Part shown: in pieces, positions 35,553-46,885 of the stretch | Position numbering within the stretch: the stretch's first letter is position 1 | Layout: each line of letters starts with the position of its first letter | NCBI GenBank assembly: GCA_932294295.1 | Contig: OW028579.1 | Location: 35,222,362-35,286,361 of the forward strand | DNA: 64,000 nucleotides | Source: Alitta virens | Lineage: Eukaryota; Annelida; Polychaeta; Phyllodocida; Nereididae | Direction of reading: 5' to 3' | Notes under the pieces: generated by a model | Told to the model about the DNA's origin: nothing | The model's input: the letters and a program-made list of their open reading frames with translations, nothing else | Databases searched by the model: none | Translations under genes and position numbers: made by a program

Positions 35553-35975
35553 CGACCTGGCAGCTTGTTTACATTCCCTTTCTTCTATAGTTACCAACCC
35601 ATTTCATCCAGAATACTGTATGAAGATTGATCAAGATTTATTGTCCTCACACAGGATGAACTACATCGACTTTGTGATTTTCATGGGGACAAAATTTCCT
35701 GCAGATTATATGAAGCAAATATTGTAAGATTGATGATGCTATGAAGTTCTCTTATTGACTATAGTGGTGATGTTAATTATCATCGGGGTCTGAGGCTCGT
35801 ATATAGTCATCAGAATGATTGATAGCCCAACAAGGAACTCCCCACTAATATCCCTAGGTATTGACTTTGATGGACTTGCTTGACTCTTAGAGCAACAAGT
35901 GTTCTATTGAGTTTTTATTGCTCTTCTGTGGTATTATGAAATCAATACAAATCAAAAATAAATGGCATGCCGTAG

Positions 35976-36049
35976 TACCTGGCTTTGAAGACCACCCTTA
36001 GTGGGTGATTTATTGGTCTTAATGGTGAGGTGATCATAACTGCCAGGTA
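35976..36049. repeat. 74-bp palindrome of the GGTGGTCTTAAT family
   Basis: TACCTGGCTTTGAAGACCACC on the left pairs with GGTGATCATAACTGCCAGGT on the right. An inner GGTCTTAATGGTGAGGTG is present. Related motifs are scattered through the window. Confidence 0.6.
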
Positions 36050-36080
36050 TGCTGCAGAAGGAAGCATAATACATTTAGAC

Positions 36081-36385
36081 ATAGATAGATAGATATATGT
36101 GGAAAGTGCAGTCCTCTAAGGCAAGTTCTTGCTGCTATTGAGGGTTGCTCGATGAGGTGAGAGAGAGCGGAGGAGTTAACCCATTTTACACATTTACCCC
36201 ATGGGTGAGATCTTTTACTTGCCTCAGCATAGACACTAGGTACAAGGGACCGCCAATATAACGTCTCATTTGTATGACATCCAGATGGGATGTTGCTTGT
36301 GAAGGGTGACCGGGCCTGGGATTGAACCCGGGTCCTTCAGAGGAGCAGGTAATAAGAGTCTCACCACTAGACCACCCAGCTGTTA
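36081..36385 (-). mobile_element. SINE-B, full length with GATA tail
   Basis: Minus strand. The head near 36340-36382 has TGGTCTAGTGGTGAGA and GGGTTCAATCCC; the body is as in the copy at 46573. The 3' end carries the CAAGTTCTTGCC complement block and finishes in GATAGATAGATA. Confidence 0.8.
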
Positions 36386-37864
36386 TTAATAGTCCAGTTT
36401 TATTGCTGAGGCGGTCTTAAAAGAGAGGTGATCTTATAGTCTGCTGTATGTAATATGGTTCTATCAGAGTTGCTAATAACTATTATAAAAGGATTTTCAG
36501 ATATTCTAAAACGACTAAACAAGAGGAGTCATATGTTCACATTAAAGTCCACATCAAATAATATTCCAAGTATGCTTATTTTATTTTTTATTTTTTTTCG
36601 ACTCTGTCCTCATTGCCTTTCACATACAATAGCATCATTACGGCTCTTTTCTTCTTCAAATGAAAGGGAAAGTTCATCAGCGCGAGATATAAGCCCTGGA
36701 ACTATATATATGATGAAATCGAATTATTGCCTTAAATGCCTACATAGTCTTTCTAGGGCCCCCTGCATATAATGAATTGAGCACTATAGATGTGTGCAAA
36801 TTGAATTAGCTAATTGCATTAACAGTTAATGAGGAATAAGTTGAATGCTAACGAAGCGACAGTAATATCAGGGGCTGATTGAAGTTGAGGGTCTTGTGTC
36901 GAATTTAGTGTCGACCACTGTATGTGAAATGCTGGTGGGTAACTTGCTAAATTGTATTTGTTAAGTGGGGCGGGTACCTTTTTCTTGTATTATTTGATGC
37001 TGTTATTCAAAAACCAAAAGAAGATTACCATGGATGGTTTTAATTCTAGAATGTTATGAATTGGAATTCTCTGAAAGTATGTGTAATCTTAATTTTTTTA
37101 TATTTAATTATGTTGTTTTACCCAACGGTTTTACGGAGGAGTATCATTCAATATACAGTGATTTAAAAAACATGTTTTGCCTCTTCATATGTGAAATATA
37201 TGTCGAGTTTCTCTATTAATAATAAATTAATAAAGAATATGACTAAACTGTCTTATTTTTCATTGGCTTAAATAGAGGTTTATGCAGAATATGCACTTTG
37301 GATCAAATAACCAATACTCATATTTTCATTTATTACTGCTCAGTGCTTTCTGATTTTTACTTTCAATTTCAGATTAGCTCTGTATTTCTGAACCCAGGGT
37401 TCAAAAGTGCTGATGATTTTTTTTGTCCTTTCAATGAACTTAGTGATTCAGTCTCAGATACCTGAAGAATTTTTCTTTTTTTAGATTTGGAGAATGTCAA
37501 ATCTTGTCTTGGTAATATCATTTCATAAGTCCTTGGAGAAGAGTTTTTGTCTCAAAGCTTGGAGTTTCTCACCAGACTGTCAGCTTGAGGACTTCCAGAA
37601 AAAGAATAGACCTACTGGGAATTTTTAGGACAACACGTTCCATGCATAAAAAAACAAGCTGATCCACAGTTAGTGCTCTTTGCATAGAAGTGTTCCGAAT
37701 TGAACTCAGCTGCAAGTGCTAAATAATGACGAAACGCAGGTATCGTGTATTTTGGTCTTTGTCAACTGAGTAAAATATTGAAAGAAAAAAAATCAGAAGT
37801 TCAACTTTCATAACGATGGAAGGCAATGGAAAGTTTCAGACTTTAAGATGAGGAGAGTTAGTTT
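36386..37864. other. non-coding, nothing recognised
   Basis: A GAGGCGGTCTTAA motif lies at 36408-36420. T-rich tracts are at 36580-36598. No coding call. Confidence 0.5.
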
Positions 37865-38028
37865 CTTGTGGGGTGTTCTAGTTGCCTCAGCACCTAAACC
37901 AAAAACAAGGCAACACCAAGTGATCAACTTCCAGTAATGTGATATCCATCATCATGCAGGACCTTCGGAGAAGGTGACCAGAGCACTGACAGGGCAATGC
38001 CTGAACCACTAGGCCACCCAGCGGCTGT
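37865..38028 (-). mobile_element. diverged SINE-B-like copy
   Basis: On the minus strand, GGGTGGCCTAGTGGTTCAGG (A-box region) and a TTGCCTCAGCACC body motif remain. The B box is eroded. Confidence 0.5.
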
Positions 38029-38960
38029 AAATGTACTCAATTTGTGGACTGGTTACTGCATGAAAGAGATGACTGAGAGAAAGGGATGCTCTTTCAGTGT
38101 AGAAGGTAAACAGCATAATGAAAAGACTGCAGTGAATAATTCACTATGTTAGTATTCTCTCATAACAGAGCATTTAGGTTGGGTAGCCACCATGTGTACT
38201 ATAATAATGGTCTCCAGCTACATATTGTCCAGTCAATGTCTGTAGGGGCATTGTCCACTGCATCTGGCATAAAAAGAGCCTTTTTCACAATGGTCCATTT
38301 GGCTGGGGTGCGTGGAGCCGAGCCACCTAAATTAACCCTACCATTACTTTTTACATGCTCGCCATACAAAACACAGGACCCACTGCTTTTATTTATCACC
38401 GGGGCATGACCATGGCTGTTGGATGGCTGATATGACCCCCAGACTAAGCTGCATGACCTCTAGGCCCACCAGATTTGACCTTGAGGCCCGGCGCTTTGAC
38501 CTTGAGGGCTTTTCTATGACCAGAGGTCCTTTTACATGCCCTTAAGAGCCTTAAGCCCTCCGTGGACGTTAATCATGTCGTAACGCATGACTGACGCCCT
38601 TCCTTACTCTCTTTCATTGTTCGCGTTACGTCATTTTGCGTCACAATACTCCGCCAAGGTCATAGGTTTAGTCCAAGCTCTTTTTTTTATATTCATTTGT
38701 CTTACTCTCTACTCCATTCCAACTGACTGTTTCTAGTGTGTTTGAGAACTTTCGGTGTGGCCCTCTGGTTGGTTGACTGTAATGTGAATTGATTGATTTT
38801 TCATTCACCCCTTTTCCTTCATGTTGGAAATATTAGTTTCATTATTCGCTGCCACAATGACTAACGGAACACCGATTTGTCTCGGAAGTAATCTGGATTT
38901 GTTTATGCCGTTTTGTTTCGTATCTACTATCAGTAGATTTCTTTTTCTAATTAGCACCTT
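38029..38960. other. non-coding, nothing recognised
   Basis: No exon recognised. Around 38410-38640 the sequence is GC-richer, with repeated TTTGACCTTGAGG. Confidence 0.45.
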
Positions 38961-39025
38961 AGATTCAGATTCAGATACATTTATTTGCAATTTACATGAA
39001 AATGAGCATTGCAATAACAACAATT
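38961..39025 (-). mobile_element. putative LINE 3' end
   Basis: On the minus strand, AATAAATGTA is followed by a short tandem tail (TCTGAA)n. This resembles LINE 3' termini with microsatellite tails, as at 52299-52330. Confidence 0.35.
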
Positions 39026-39282
39026 AGGAAACTCGAGTTTTCGCTAACATGGGGCCACCTAGATAGATTCTATTGCGTTATATAAGGAAGGCGTAAAAAC
39101 TGCTCCAATCGGTGTTGGTTTTGAACATGACTCTCCAATTGAGAAGATAAAAACATAAATTAACATAGTGAGTTAATAATATGGCTTATAAATTTTCAGT
39201 ATGCAAGCAGATATAACCTTAAACACCAATAATTAACCGCTTGATATGTTGTAGAGGATAAGACTTACCTTGAATTTCAATA

Positions 39283-39387
39283 TGAATGGCTGTTTCATCC
39301 TTCGTCTCATTGCCATGGTCACTGCCTGTCCTAATTAGCCCAACTAGTGCAGAAATACAGGACGTAAAGCCCTAATCACACACACAC
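39283..39387 (+). mobile_element. SINE-A copy 2, 5'-truncated with target-site duplication
   Basis: Only the 3' body is present (GGCTGTTTCATCC to GGACGTAAAGCCCTAATC plus a CA-rich tail). The flanks ACCTTGAATTTCAATA (39267-39282) and ACCTTGCATTTCAATA (39388-39403) form a 16-bp duplication with one mismatch. The truncation is therefore a feature of the insertion, not later loss. Confidence 0.85.
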
Positions 39388-39403
39388 ACCTTGCATTTCA
39401 ATA

Positions 39404-40604
39404 ACGCTATAAAAGGTCTCTCACTGCCAATATATAGTGCAGCATAACTCTAAAGGTAGAACCTTTTATTAAGTTATTCAGACCATATTGATGACCTAAT
39501 TGTTGAAGAATTTTCTTTATTGTTGGGTTCCACTGCAGTTCAGTTCATCTGATAAATCATTGGACAGTGAGGTTCATAACATATCGACCACCTACCACCA
39601 TGGCCAGACAAGGGGAAAGTTAACCCTGTCTGGGTTCTCCATTTTCTTGACTTCTTGCTTCTGATATAACTCATGTCTTCTTTTTATGTGCTCTGCCTTT
39701 TCCTGTCTTCCCAACAAAGGTTACAACAATATCATTTACAAGGCATTACATTGATGTATGGAAGAAGAAGGTCTTTTTGAAATATACTGCTGACACATGA
39801 GTGTGCTTGGAATTGCCAGTAGTGAGCTAGGATGAGCAAGGAGTGAGCTAGGAGCACCACATTGGCCAGCCTTATTGTCTATTAGCACCGGGTGGCAAGG
39901 GGGCAATGGGCACACCTAATTGCAGTAATTAGTTGATCTCTGAGCAGAATTACTTTGGCAAGGGGTCAGGCCCTTTTTTGACAACTACTGTAGGCTGTAG
40001 AGCTCTTTCGGCATGGCAGCAAAAAGTTGTCTCAACCATTACTGCAGTAACTATATTGCTGTATTTTTGTATAAAAAAAGTATGGTTCGACTTTCACAAC
40101 AGTTTGTTTTGAGACACCTTGTGCTTTTATTTTGTTTCACTGTGTTAGACTTGTTTTTCTTTGCAGGGAGGTGTTGTCAAACATGACAGTTTTGTCTGAC
40201 AGTTTGAAACACTACTGCCTGACAAACAAAACCTTTTCAGCCAGACATCCAGTTTCAACATGGCCAGTTTTCTGTCATTTGTGCACTTGGGCTTCTATGT
40301 TATAGGTATCCTTGGTTCTAGGATATGTAGTTGTTATAGCTGCAATGGTCTAATTAGTGTGACATAGCAATACTGTTATCATCAGTATTATGCCATATGT
40401 GCAGCTGTGTATATTAGACACTTATATAGATATGCCCTCTTTAGTTGGACAGTCTGAGAGTCTTGTCTATTTGGGTATGACACTGCATTTATTCATAATC
40501 ATATTCTAGTAGGTCTGGCAAACTAATTATTGATAGTAGGATAGTATAGGTATGTTGTTGTTATGTGTAATAAGTAAATTCCAGCTATATGACTATCATA
40601 TCTA
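39404..40604. other. non-coding, nothing recognised
   Basis: No coding or repeat call. Confidence 0.5.
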
Positions 40605-40691
40605 CATGGCCAATTTTTATATCCAAACACATGGACAATGCATGGTTTTGCCTCATTATCATGGAAAAAGCATGTGGCACATTTGGCCATG
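40605..40691. mobile_element. CATGGCC nested-palindrome MITE, copy 2 (shortened)
   Basis: 87 bp, CATGGCCAA ... TGTGGCACATTTGGCCATG, flanked by TA. The left arm is eroded and the right arm intact. Confidence 0.7.
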
Positions 40692-41190
40692 TATACCTCA
40701 TGTAAATTGATCATACTAATGGGATAGCTGTCTTGAAGACGTTTGCATGTATGGTATGTTCTTGTTAAAATTGATACTGCATATATCTGTATTACATTGT
40801 TAGTTACTAAAAAAAAAACTATCAAAGACTTTAAGACTAACAAGGAAGTGTTCTACTTGAAGAATATGTTGATCACAAAATATAGTTTGATGCTATAACC
40901 AGGATAAGAGGAACAAAGTGAAGTTGTCTCCTTCTTAAATAGACATCAGAGGTTGGTTCTTATCGCCAAATCTAAGAAACCAATTTTGTTTGCAGTTATT
41001 TCTTTTAAGGGGTAACGTAATTATAGCAATAAAATATTTCTTATCTACAACTCTTTAATTAGATTGAAAGAAGTGCTTAAAGGAGAGTTTTAAGGCATCA
41101 AGCTGTGTTAGAATGTGGTGAAAACTATTTCCATAAAAGTATGTAAAGAAGAGAAACCATTTGATTATTTAGTCATTTACTTTATAGTGA

Positions 41191-41392
41191 CATACGAGGG
41201 CGGATTCAGAACATTATTCTCGCGGGGGGGGGGGGGGGGTTGACAAATTAAAATGTATTGCGTCGACCGCTGAATATTTTAATATTTTCCCAATTAAAAT
41301 TTACTAGGCCAAGGGGGAGGGGGGGAGGGGGTTAAACTCCCTAACCCCCCCCCCCCTCCCTTACCATCCGCTACTGACTTATGATAAACATA
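41191..41392. mobile_element. possible MITE with G- and C-runs
   Basis: Left CATACGAGGGCGGATTCAG, right (inverted) CATAAGTCAGTAGCGGAT. Inside lie a run of about 17 G and further G- and C-rich runs. Termini are imperfect, so the call is tentative. Confidence 0.4.
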
Positions 41393-41993
41393 GCAACTTG
41401 CTGGTTCGTTGGCTAATTATAAGACACTGATCATCTCTTCTTATAATCTCGTTTTCTTGTCCTAATTTGCATGAGATGTTGAATTGGCGAACCTTATACT
41501 CAGCTTCTATGCTGAGACAAGTAGAAGTTGTCACCAACTTGGTGTAGATTCCAAACCTGAACATGTAATTTAAATCCTTACCATACAGCTTGATGTGGTC
41601 ACTTTCTAAAGTTCTTCCATAAGGCACATAAGCCTCAGCTGCTTTGTATGGTTTCTATACCATTTAACCATTGTATATATTGGACATAAATCAGATATTT
41701 GGCAGTGGCCTAGTAGTATGTAAATCTCCATCTGGTGTATTTAGACAGCAGTGAAATTCACTAGCAGGAAGTTAAATTGCCTAAAGAATACCAACAGCTG
41801 GTGCAGACATTCACAGCCATTGCCATTGGCAGCTTACTTAGCCTCATTGTACCCGTCCTTGAGTCGTCCTTAAAAGGTCTTTGCAACAACTGTGACACAG
41901 CTCCACAGTGAATTAGGTCCAGGGGGAATCGGTGCAGTTGGTGGTGTCAGTTTAGTTTGCAATGAAACACCCCTTTACCCCAATATTAAGACC

Positions 41994-42293
41994 AGACAGT
42001 CAGTGAGCCAATCAGTGAGCCAATCAGTGAGTCATACATTTATTTACTTATTTATTTGCTCATTCATTCATTTGCCCGTTTGTTCTTTCCGTCATTTATT
42101 TGTAAGTTCGTTCTTTTGTGTGTTCCTCAGTCAGTCAGTCAGTTAGATGGTCAGTTAGTCAGTCCGTCAGATGGTCAGTCCATCAGTGCGTCAGTCAGTC
42201 ATACAGTGAGTCATACAGTCAGTCATACAGTCATACAGTCAGACATACAGTCAGTCGTACAGTCGTACAGTCATACAGTCATACAGTCAGTCA
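41994..42293. repeat. CAGT / CATACAGT simple-repeat array
   Basis: Tetranucleotide-based repeats (CAGT, CATT, then TCATACAGTC) in three blocks. The Ser-Val-Gln-rich frames are artefacts of the repeat. Confidence 0.9.
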
Positions 42294-42463
42294 GGCTTTT
42301 TTTTTAACAGATTGGATAGATATTTTACAAATAATAATTACTAGAATGCTTAACAGGTTGAGTTAGCTGGACTTCGGGAGTTTAGGAGTTGCTCTATGCA
42401 TCCACCCCAAAATAACATTGTCGTACTAATTTTCCACTAATCACTGTTGCTTCATATTACGAG

Positions 42464-42501
42464 GCTGATGACATCACCTTGAGCTGATGACATCACCTTG
42501 A
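42464..42501. repeat. 19-bp tandem duplication
   Basis: GCTGATGACATCACCTTGA twice. Confidence 0.9.
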
Positions 42502-42825
42502 GCGGTTGATAGCACGTCATGTACAATGGTGTCACAAAGTAGCCCCGAGGGGCTCACTCACTTGTACTGTAAATATTCATTGTGCTGAGCCTGTAATTTG
42601 GTTGGGGATCACTTGGTGCTGTTTAAAGGGACATTTGGGGGACGGGATGGCCATTGGATGCTGGCTTCAGCCCATTAATTAAGCACGATGTAGCAAATTA
42701 TCTTGTAGACCAAGAGCACTTCTGACCCCAGTAAAAATTAGTGTCAAAAATACTCAAGCCCCCGCAGTGCCTTGGAGGCCTGAGTGCAGAATATATGGTG
42801 CATAGTTCCCCAATACTCTGGATAG

Positions 42826-43012
42826 AGGCGGGGGCCTAGCTCAGTGGTAGCGGGCTATGCTTTTAACCACTGGGTCCTGGGTTCAATTCCTTGTAGAGCC
42901 AAAGTTGGATGGCTGTTTCATCCTTCATCTCATTGCCATGGTCCCTGCCTGTCCTAATTAGCCCATCAGGTGCAGAAATACAGGACATAAAGCCCTAATC
43001 CACCTACCCACC
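42826..43012 (+). mobile_element. SINE-A copy 3, full length
   Basis: A box TAGCTCAGTGG at 42837-42847 and B box GGTTCAATTCC at 42880-42890. The complete body ends in a CCACCTACCCACC tail. Flanks CCCCAATACTCTGGA and CCCCATAATCTGGA suggest a mutated target-site duplication. Confidence 0.85.
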
Positions 43013-44353
43013 AGCCCCCATAATCTGGACACCGAAGGAGTCCTTATAGTAACAACTACAGATGGGTAACTAACACATGTGGTTAGCTTGAAAATTTACT
43101 TGCTGGTTTTTGGAGGTATTATATATTATTGGTATATTTTCACCATCCAGTCTTTTTTAATCAATCTGACTTACATCGTCAGTTTGAATTTTTACACCAT
43201 ATAATTTTGTGTTGTTAACTTAGTTCTAACCTTGCACTATGATATTATTTTTTATATATTATTAAATATGACATGGTGATAGCACTGGAGAACTTACAAA
43301 AGGCCAAAAAGTTTGCCAGTGTAAGCATTCATTATTCATGGCAATTTATGGCACACGAAATTTTACCTCAGCTGACTTATGTGAACTTTCCTATAGCTTT
43401 CCTTTAAGATAACTCTGAAGATAAAACTGTATCTTAGTTGCAATGTCAGAGAGGATCTTACTGACATTTAAAGAAACATTTCACACATCTGTTTCTGATA
43501 TTTGTTTACAAACAGTTTTTCTTAATGTTTAAGAAAATCGAAAATGTCTATGATGTCTGCCTACATTTGCTTTTCTTTTTTATTCGTTTCTTATAAAAAA
43601 TATGGAATCCAGATCCATATTTGTTCTTGTAGGTTAAAACAACATGAAGAGTAGTTTCTATGCCAGGCTATGGCTTCAATGTTATTTTCAATTTGGGAAA
43701 TGAAAAATTGTCTTTCCTGTTGCAATATTCTAGGCATATATTGTAATATAAGGAAATGGCAATTGAGAATAGGAAAGATTGATATTGAAAAAAAAAAAGT
43801 AAACTAAACTAAAAGCAGATGCATTCACAAATGACACAAGAATTTTCCTTTAATGTAAAGATGCACTCTTTTTGCACTTTTCTTTCAGTTTTTTTCTCCT
43901 TTTTCTTTCCCTTTTTTCAGATGTTCATAACATTGCAGTTTTTACTTTTTGCTACTGAAAGGATTGATGTTGCCATATCATATTGCTGTGGTATTCTGTA
44001 AACCGACAGTATTGTGACATTGGCAACAGTGAAAACATGTCAGATGTTGGTTGAAATTGAACAGTTAGATGCCCTAGAAAAGTTTAAAAAATTGATAAAA
44101 ACCCTTGGTTACCGCTTCGAGGGCCATTTGGATTTTGTTTTTAGCAACAAGGTTTCAACTACTTTATGCAGCAGCTATGGTCTTGTAAGTTGGAAGTCCA
44201 ATATTATCCCCGGGCCAAGGTCCAATAGACATTGAGGTGGAATAACTCCGACAACACTAAGGAAATTTCTCACAGAACCTTTATATATTTATTTCTTGTT
44301 AGACAGGTTCTGAATCAAGACCCTAATAGAAACTATCACACAATAATGAAATT
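43013..44353. other. non-coding, nothing recognised
   Basis: AT-rich; pyrimidine-rich tract at about 43870-43920. No exon recognised. Confidence 0.5.
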
Positions 44354-44370
44354 TACGGTGCTGCAGGGAG

Positions 44371-44551
44371 GGCGGGGGCCTAGCTCAGAGGTAGCGCTCT
44401 GGGCTTCCAACCGCTGGGTCCCGGATTCCTGGTGGAGCCTAAGTTGGATGGCTGTTTCCTCCTTCGTCTCATTGCCATGGTCTCTGCCTGTCCTAATTAG
44501 CCCAACTGGTGCAGAAATACAGGACGTAATGCCCTAAATCACACTCACACA
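44371..44551 (+). mobile_element. SINE-A copy 4 with perfect target-site duplication
   Basis: Full-length copy: A box TAGCTCAGAGG, damaged B box (GGATTCCTGG; a few bases are lost) and an intact body. TACGGTGCTGCAGGGAG at 44354-44370 and 44552-44568 is a perfect 17-bp duplication, which points to a recent insertion and fixes both ends. Confidence 0.95.
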
Positions 44552-45240
44552 TACGGTGCTGCAGGGAGACGACCCCAGACTTGGGAAAAAAACTTACAGA
44601 TTACTAACAGGATATTTATATAGTATATTCAACTAAGTTACTGTACATTTTCAAGAGCTTTTGTGGACAGACTTGCAATAGCAATCCAGACTGCCCTGAT
44701 AGTGATTCGCACTCAAAGTAGCCTTTCTTGGCCACCACAAAAAGACAAAATGCGTCCCAGTACCTAGGCGTGGCCGCAAAACAAGCACAAAAAGCCACAA
44801 GCAAAACTTCGCTCAGTGATCTATAAAGATTGGATGGAGTCAGGATGGCTTATCAAAGGAATTACACTTGTTGCTCAAGCACAGGAGCACGCGATGCACA
44901 AATTACGCTATCTGTGACGCTGCTACGCTCTCTGCGACGTACGGCTGGAGATCATGACATTAAACTGTCACTGACGATGGTTCTGACAAATTGTCTTAGT
45001 GGCTTTTCTAATGCATTTAATACATGCATATAAAGCACTATTGTATAGTAGAGTTTCAAGTACATTTTATTAAATGGGCCTTTGACGATGAGAGAATTGG
45101 ACTTTAATTCTTGTTATGTGAATTTTTTCTGGGCTAGATTTGGTGCAAGACGGACATCTGGACAAAAACAGTAATAACTGTGTCTGTGACAAAAATGTAT
45201 GCACAAAATGCCAGTGATTTTGTTGTGTGGGACTTATGCA

Positions 45241-45475
45241 GCTGGGGAGCCTAATGGTTAAGGCATCCGCCAATTCCACATTGGCCAGCTCTGCTGAAGG
45301 TCCCGGGTTTAATCCCAGGCCCCAGCACTCTTCATGAGCTACATCCCAGCTGGGTGTCTTTCGGATGAGACGTTAAATTTGTGGTCCCTTGTACTTTGTG
45401 TCTATGCTGAGATCCCACTCATAGGGTAAATGTGTAACATGGGTGGACTCTTCTATCTCTATCTATCGCTATGAC
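45241..45475 (+). mobile_element. SINE-B copy
   Basis: A-box region AGCCTAATGGTTAAGGC at 45248-45264 and B box GGGTTTAATCCC at 45305-45316. The body is typical, and a shortened 3' part ends in CTATCTATC. Confidence 0.8.
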
Positions 45476-46342
45476 ACAAATAATATGAAAAACTACTTGA
45501 AATAAAGAACACTTAATCCAGCATACGTTGTACCTAAAAAATACTTTACATAGATAACAAACACTGTAACGTCCGCCTGGAGGCGCCACAGTAGCCCACA
45601 TCCGCCATCTTTGATTCCTGATTAAATCGTGTGTTCCGGATCCAATGCATATATTTCTGGAGCGCGCTCCCCTCTCAGTCTTTCCAATTTGCAAAGGGCA
45701 AAATAAATGTAGAAAAAGTCAAAGTAAATATCCTTGAGTCTTGTGCACGGAAATTAGGGAAATCTGCTCATCTTAAGAAGCCCCAGTGATCAGCCAAGAC
45801 AAGATGGCTGCCCAAGTCTCGTCCTAGTCTCATGCAAAACGATACTTCATGAGATCTCGGGAGACTTGAGATTCAAACTGGAGCCCCAGCAGTCTAATGA
45901 TGCTGCCTTGCAGTGAGATAAGTCCTTTAGAATTAAAGAAGTCTAACTACTTGTACATAATCTTTGTAGAATAAATAGACGGTACTTGCATCAAAGTAAC
46001 CTCTAATGAGCTTCACAACTAACCAGCAATACCATATCATTTGAATATAACAGTTCAGTAGTTGTAGCTCCATGCAGTTGTATGTCGAGATAGCTTATAA
46101 TCATAAAAGGCTACACCAAGCATGCTCTGTATTTGGGAATCGAACTCTGACAGTAAACGAATTACACGCCAAAGCACTTTTCCAACTAACTGTAGCAATG
46201 CTTTGTAAACCATTTCGAGAATACTGTAGCGAACGCAATTTTTTCAGCTGCTATAATATTAATTAACCGTTACTTATGCATAGATATACTTGAAAGTTAC
46301 TTAAGATGTAGTTGACCAAATTTTCCACAGATTCATGACGAT
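45476..46342. other. non-coding; YY1-like AAGATGGCTGCC at 45801
   Basis: AAGATGGCTGCC at 45801-45812 resembles a YY1 site. No gene is supported. Possibly promoter-like but isolated. Confidence 0.35.
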
Positions 46343-46444
46343 CGATAGATAGATAGATAGATTGATAGGTAGATAGATAGCCAGATAGATAGATAGATAG
46401 ATAGCCAGATAGATAGATATATAGATAGATAGATAGATAGATAG
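46343..46444. repeat. (GATA)n microsatellite
   Basis: GATA units interrupted by TTGATAGG and CCAGATA. Resembles the GATA-type tail of SINE-B copies, so it may have grown from one. Confidence 0.9.
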
Positions 46445-46572
46445 ACACCCAGGGTGCCCGGTTTGAATCAGCCATTGAAACTCCTAATACCACTGGATGT
46501 AGAGAACCTCCCTGACTTACTTGCTTAAATTTTGTTTACGATACCGAAAGAATGACAAGAATAATACCAGGT

Positions 46573-46869
46573 AGCTGGGTGGTCTAGTGATAAGATGCTC
46601 ACCTGCTCCTCTGAAGGACCCGAGTTCAATCCTGGGCTCGGGCACCTTTCATGAGCATCATCCCAGCTGGATGTCGTTTGGATGAGACGTTAAATCAGCG
46701 GTCCCTTGTAATTAGTTTCTATGCTGAGGCAAGTAAAAGATCCCACCCATGGGGTAAATGTGTAACATGGGTGGACTCCTCCTCTCTCTCTCACCTCATC
46801 AATCAACCCTCGATAGTGGCAAGAACTTGTTTTGGGGGGCTGCACTTCCCATACCTATCTATCTATGAA
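46573..46869 (+). mobile_element. SINE-B, full length with target-site duplication
   Basis: Best reference copy, 297 bp. Head with GGTCTAGTGATAAGATGC from 46580 and B box AGTTCAATCC at 46623-46632. The body has GATGAGACGTTAAATCAG, GCTGAGGCAAGTAAAAGATC and CATGGGGTAAATGTG. The 3' block is CTCGATAGTGGCAAGAACTT and the tail CTATCTATCTATG. Flanks AAGAATAATACCAGGT (46557-46572) and AAGAATAATACTAGGT (46870-46885) are a 16-bp duplication with one mismatch. Confidence 0.92.
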
Positions 46870-46885
46870 AAGAATAATACTAGGT

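Noticed and set aside
41892..42366. QSVSQSVS-type repeated protein
   Set aside because: Explained by the CAGT tetranucleotide array.
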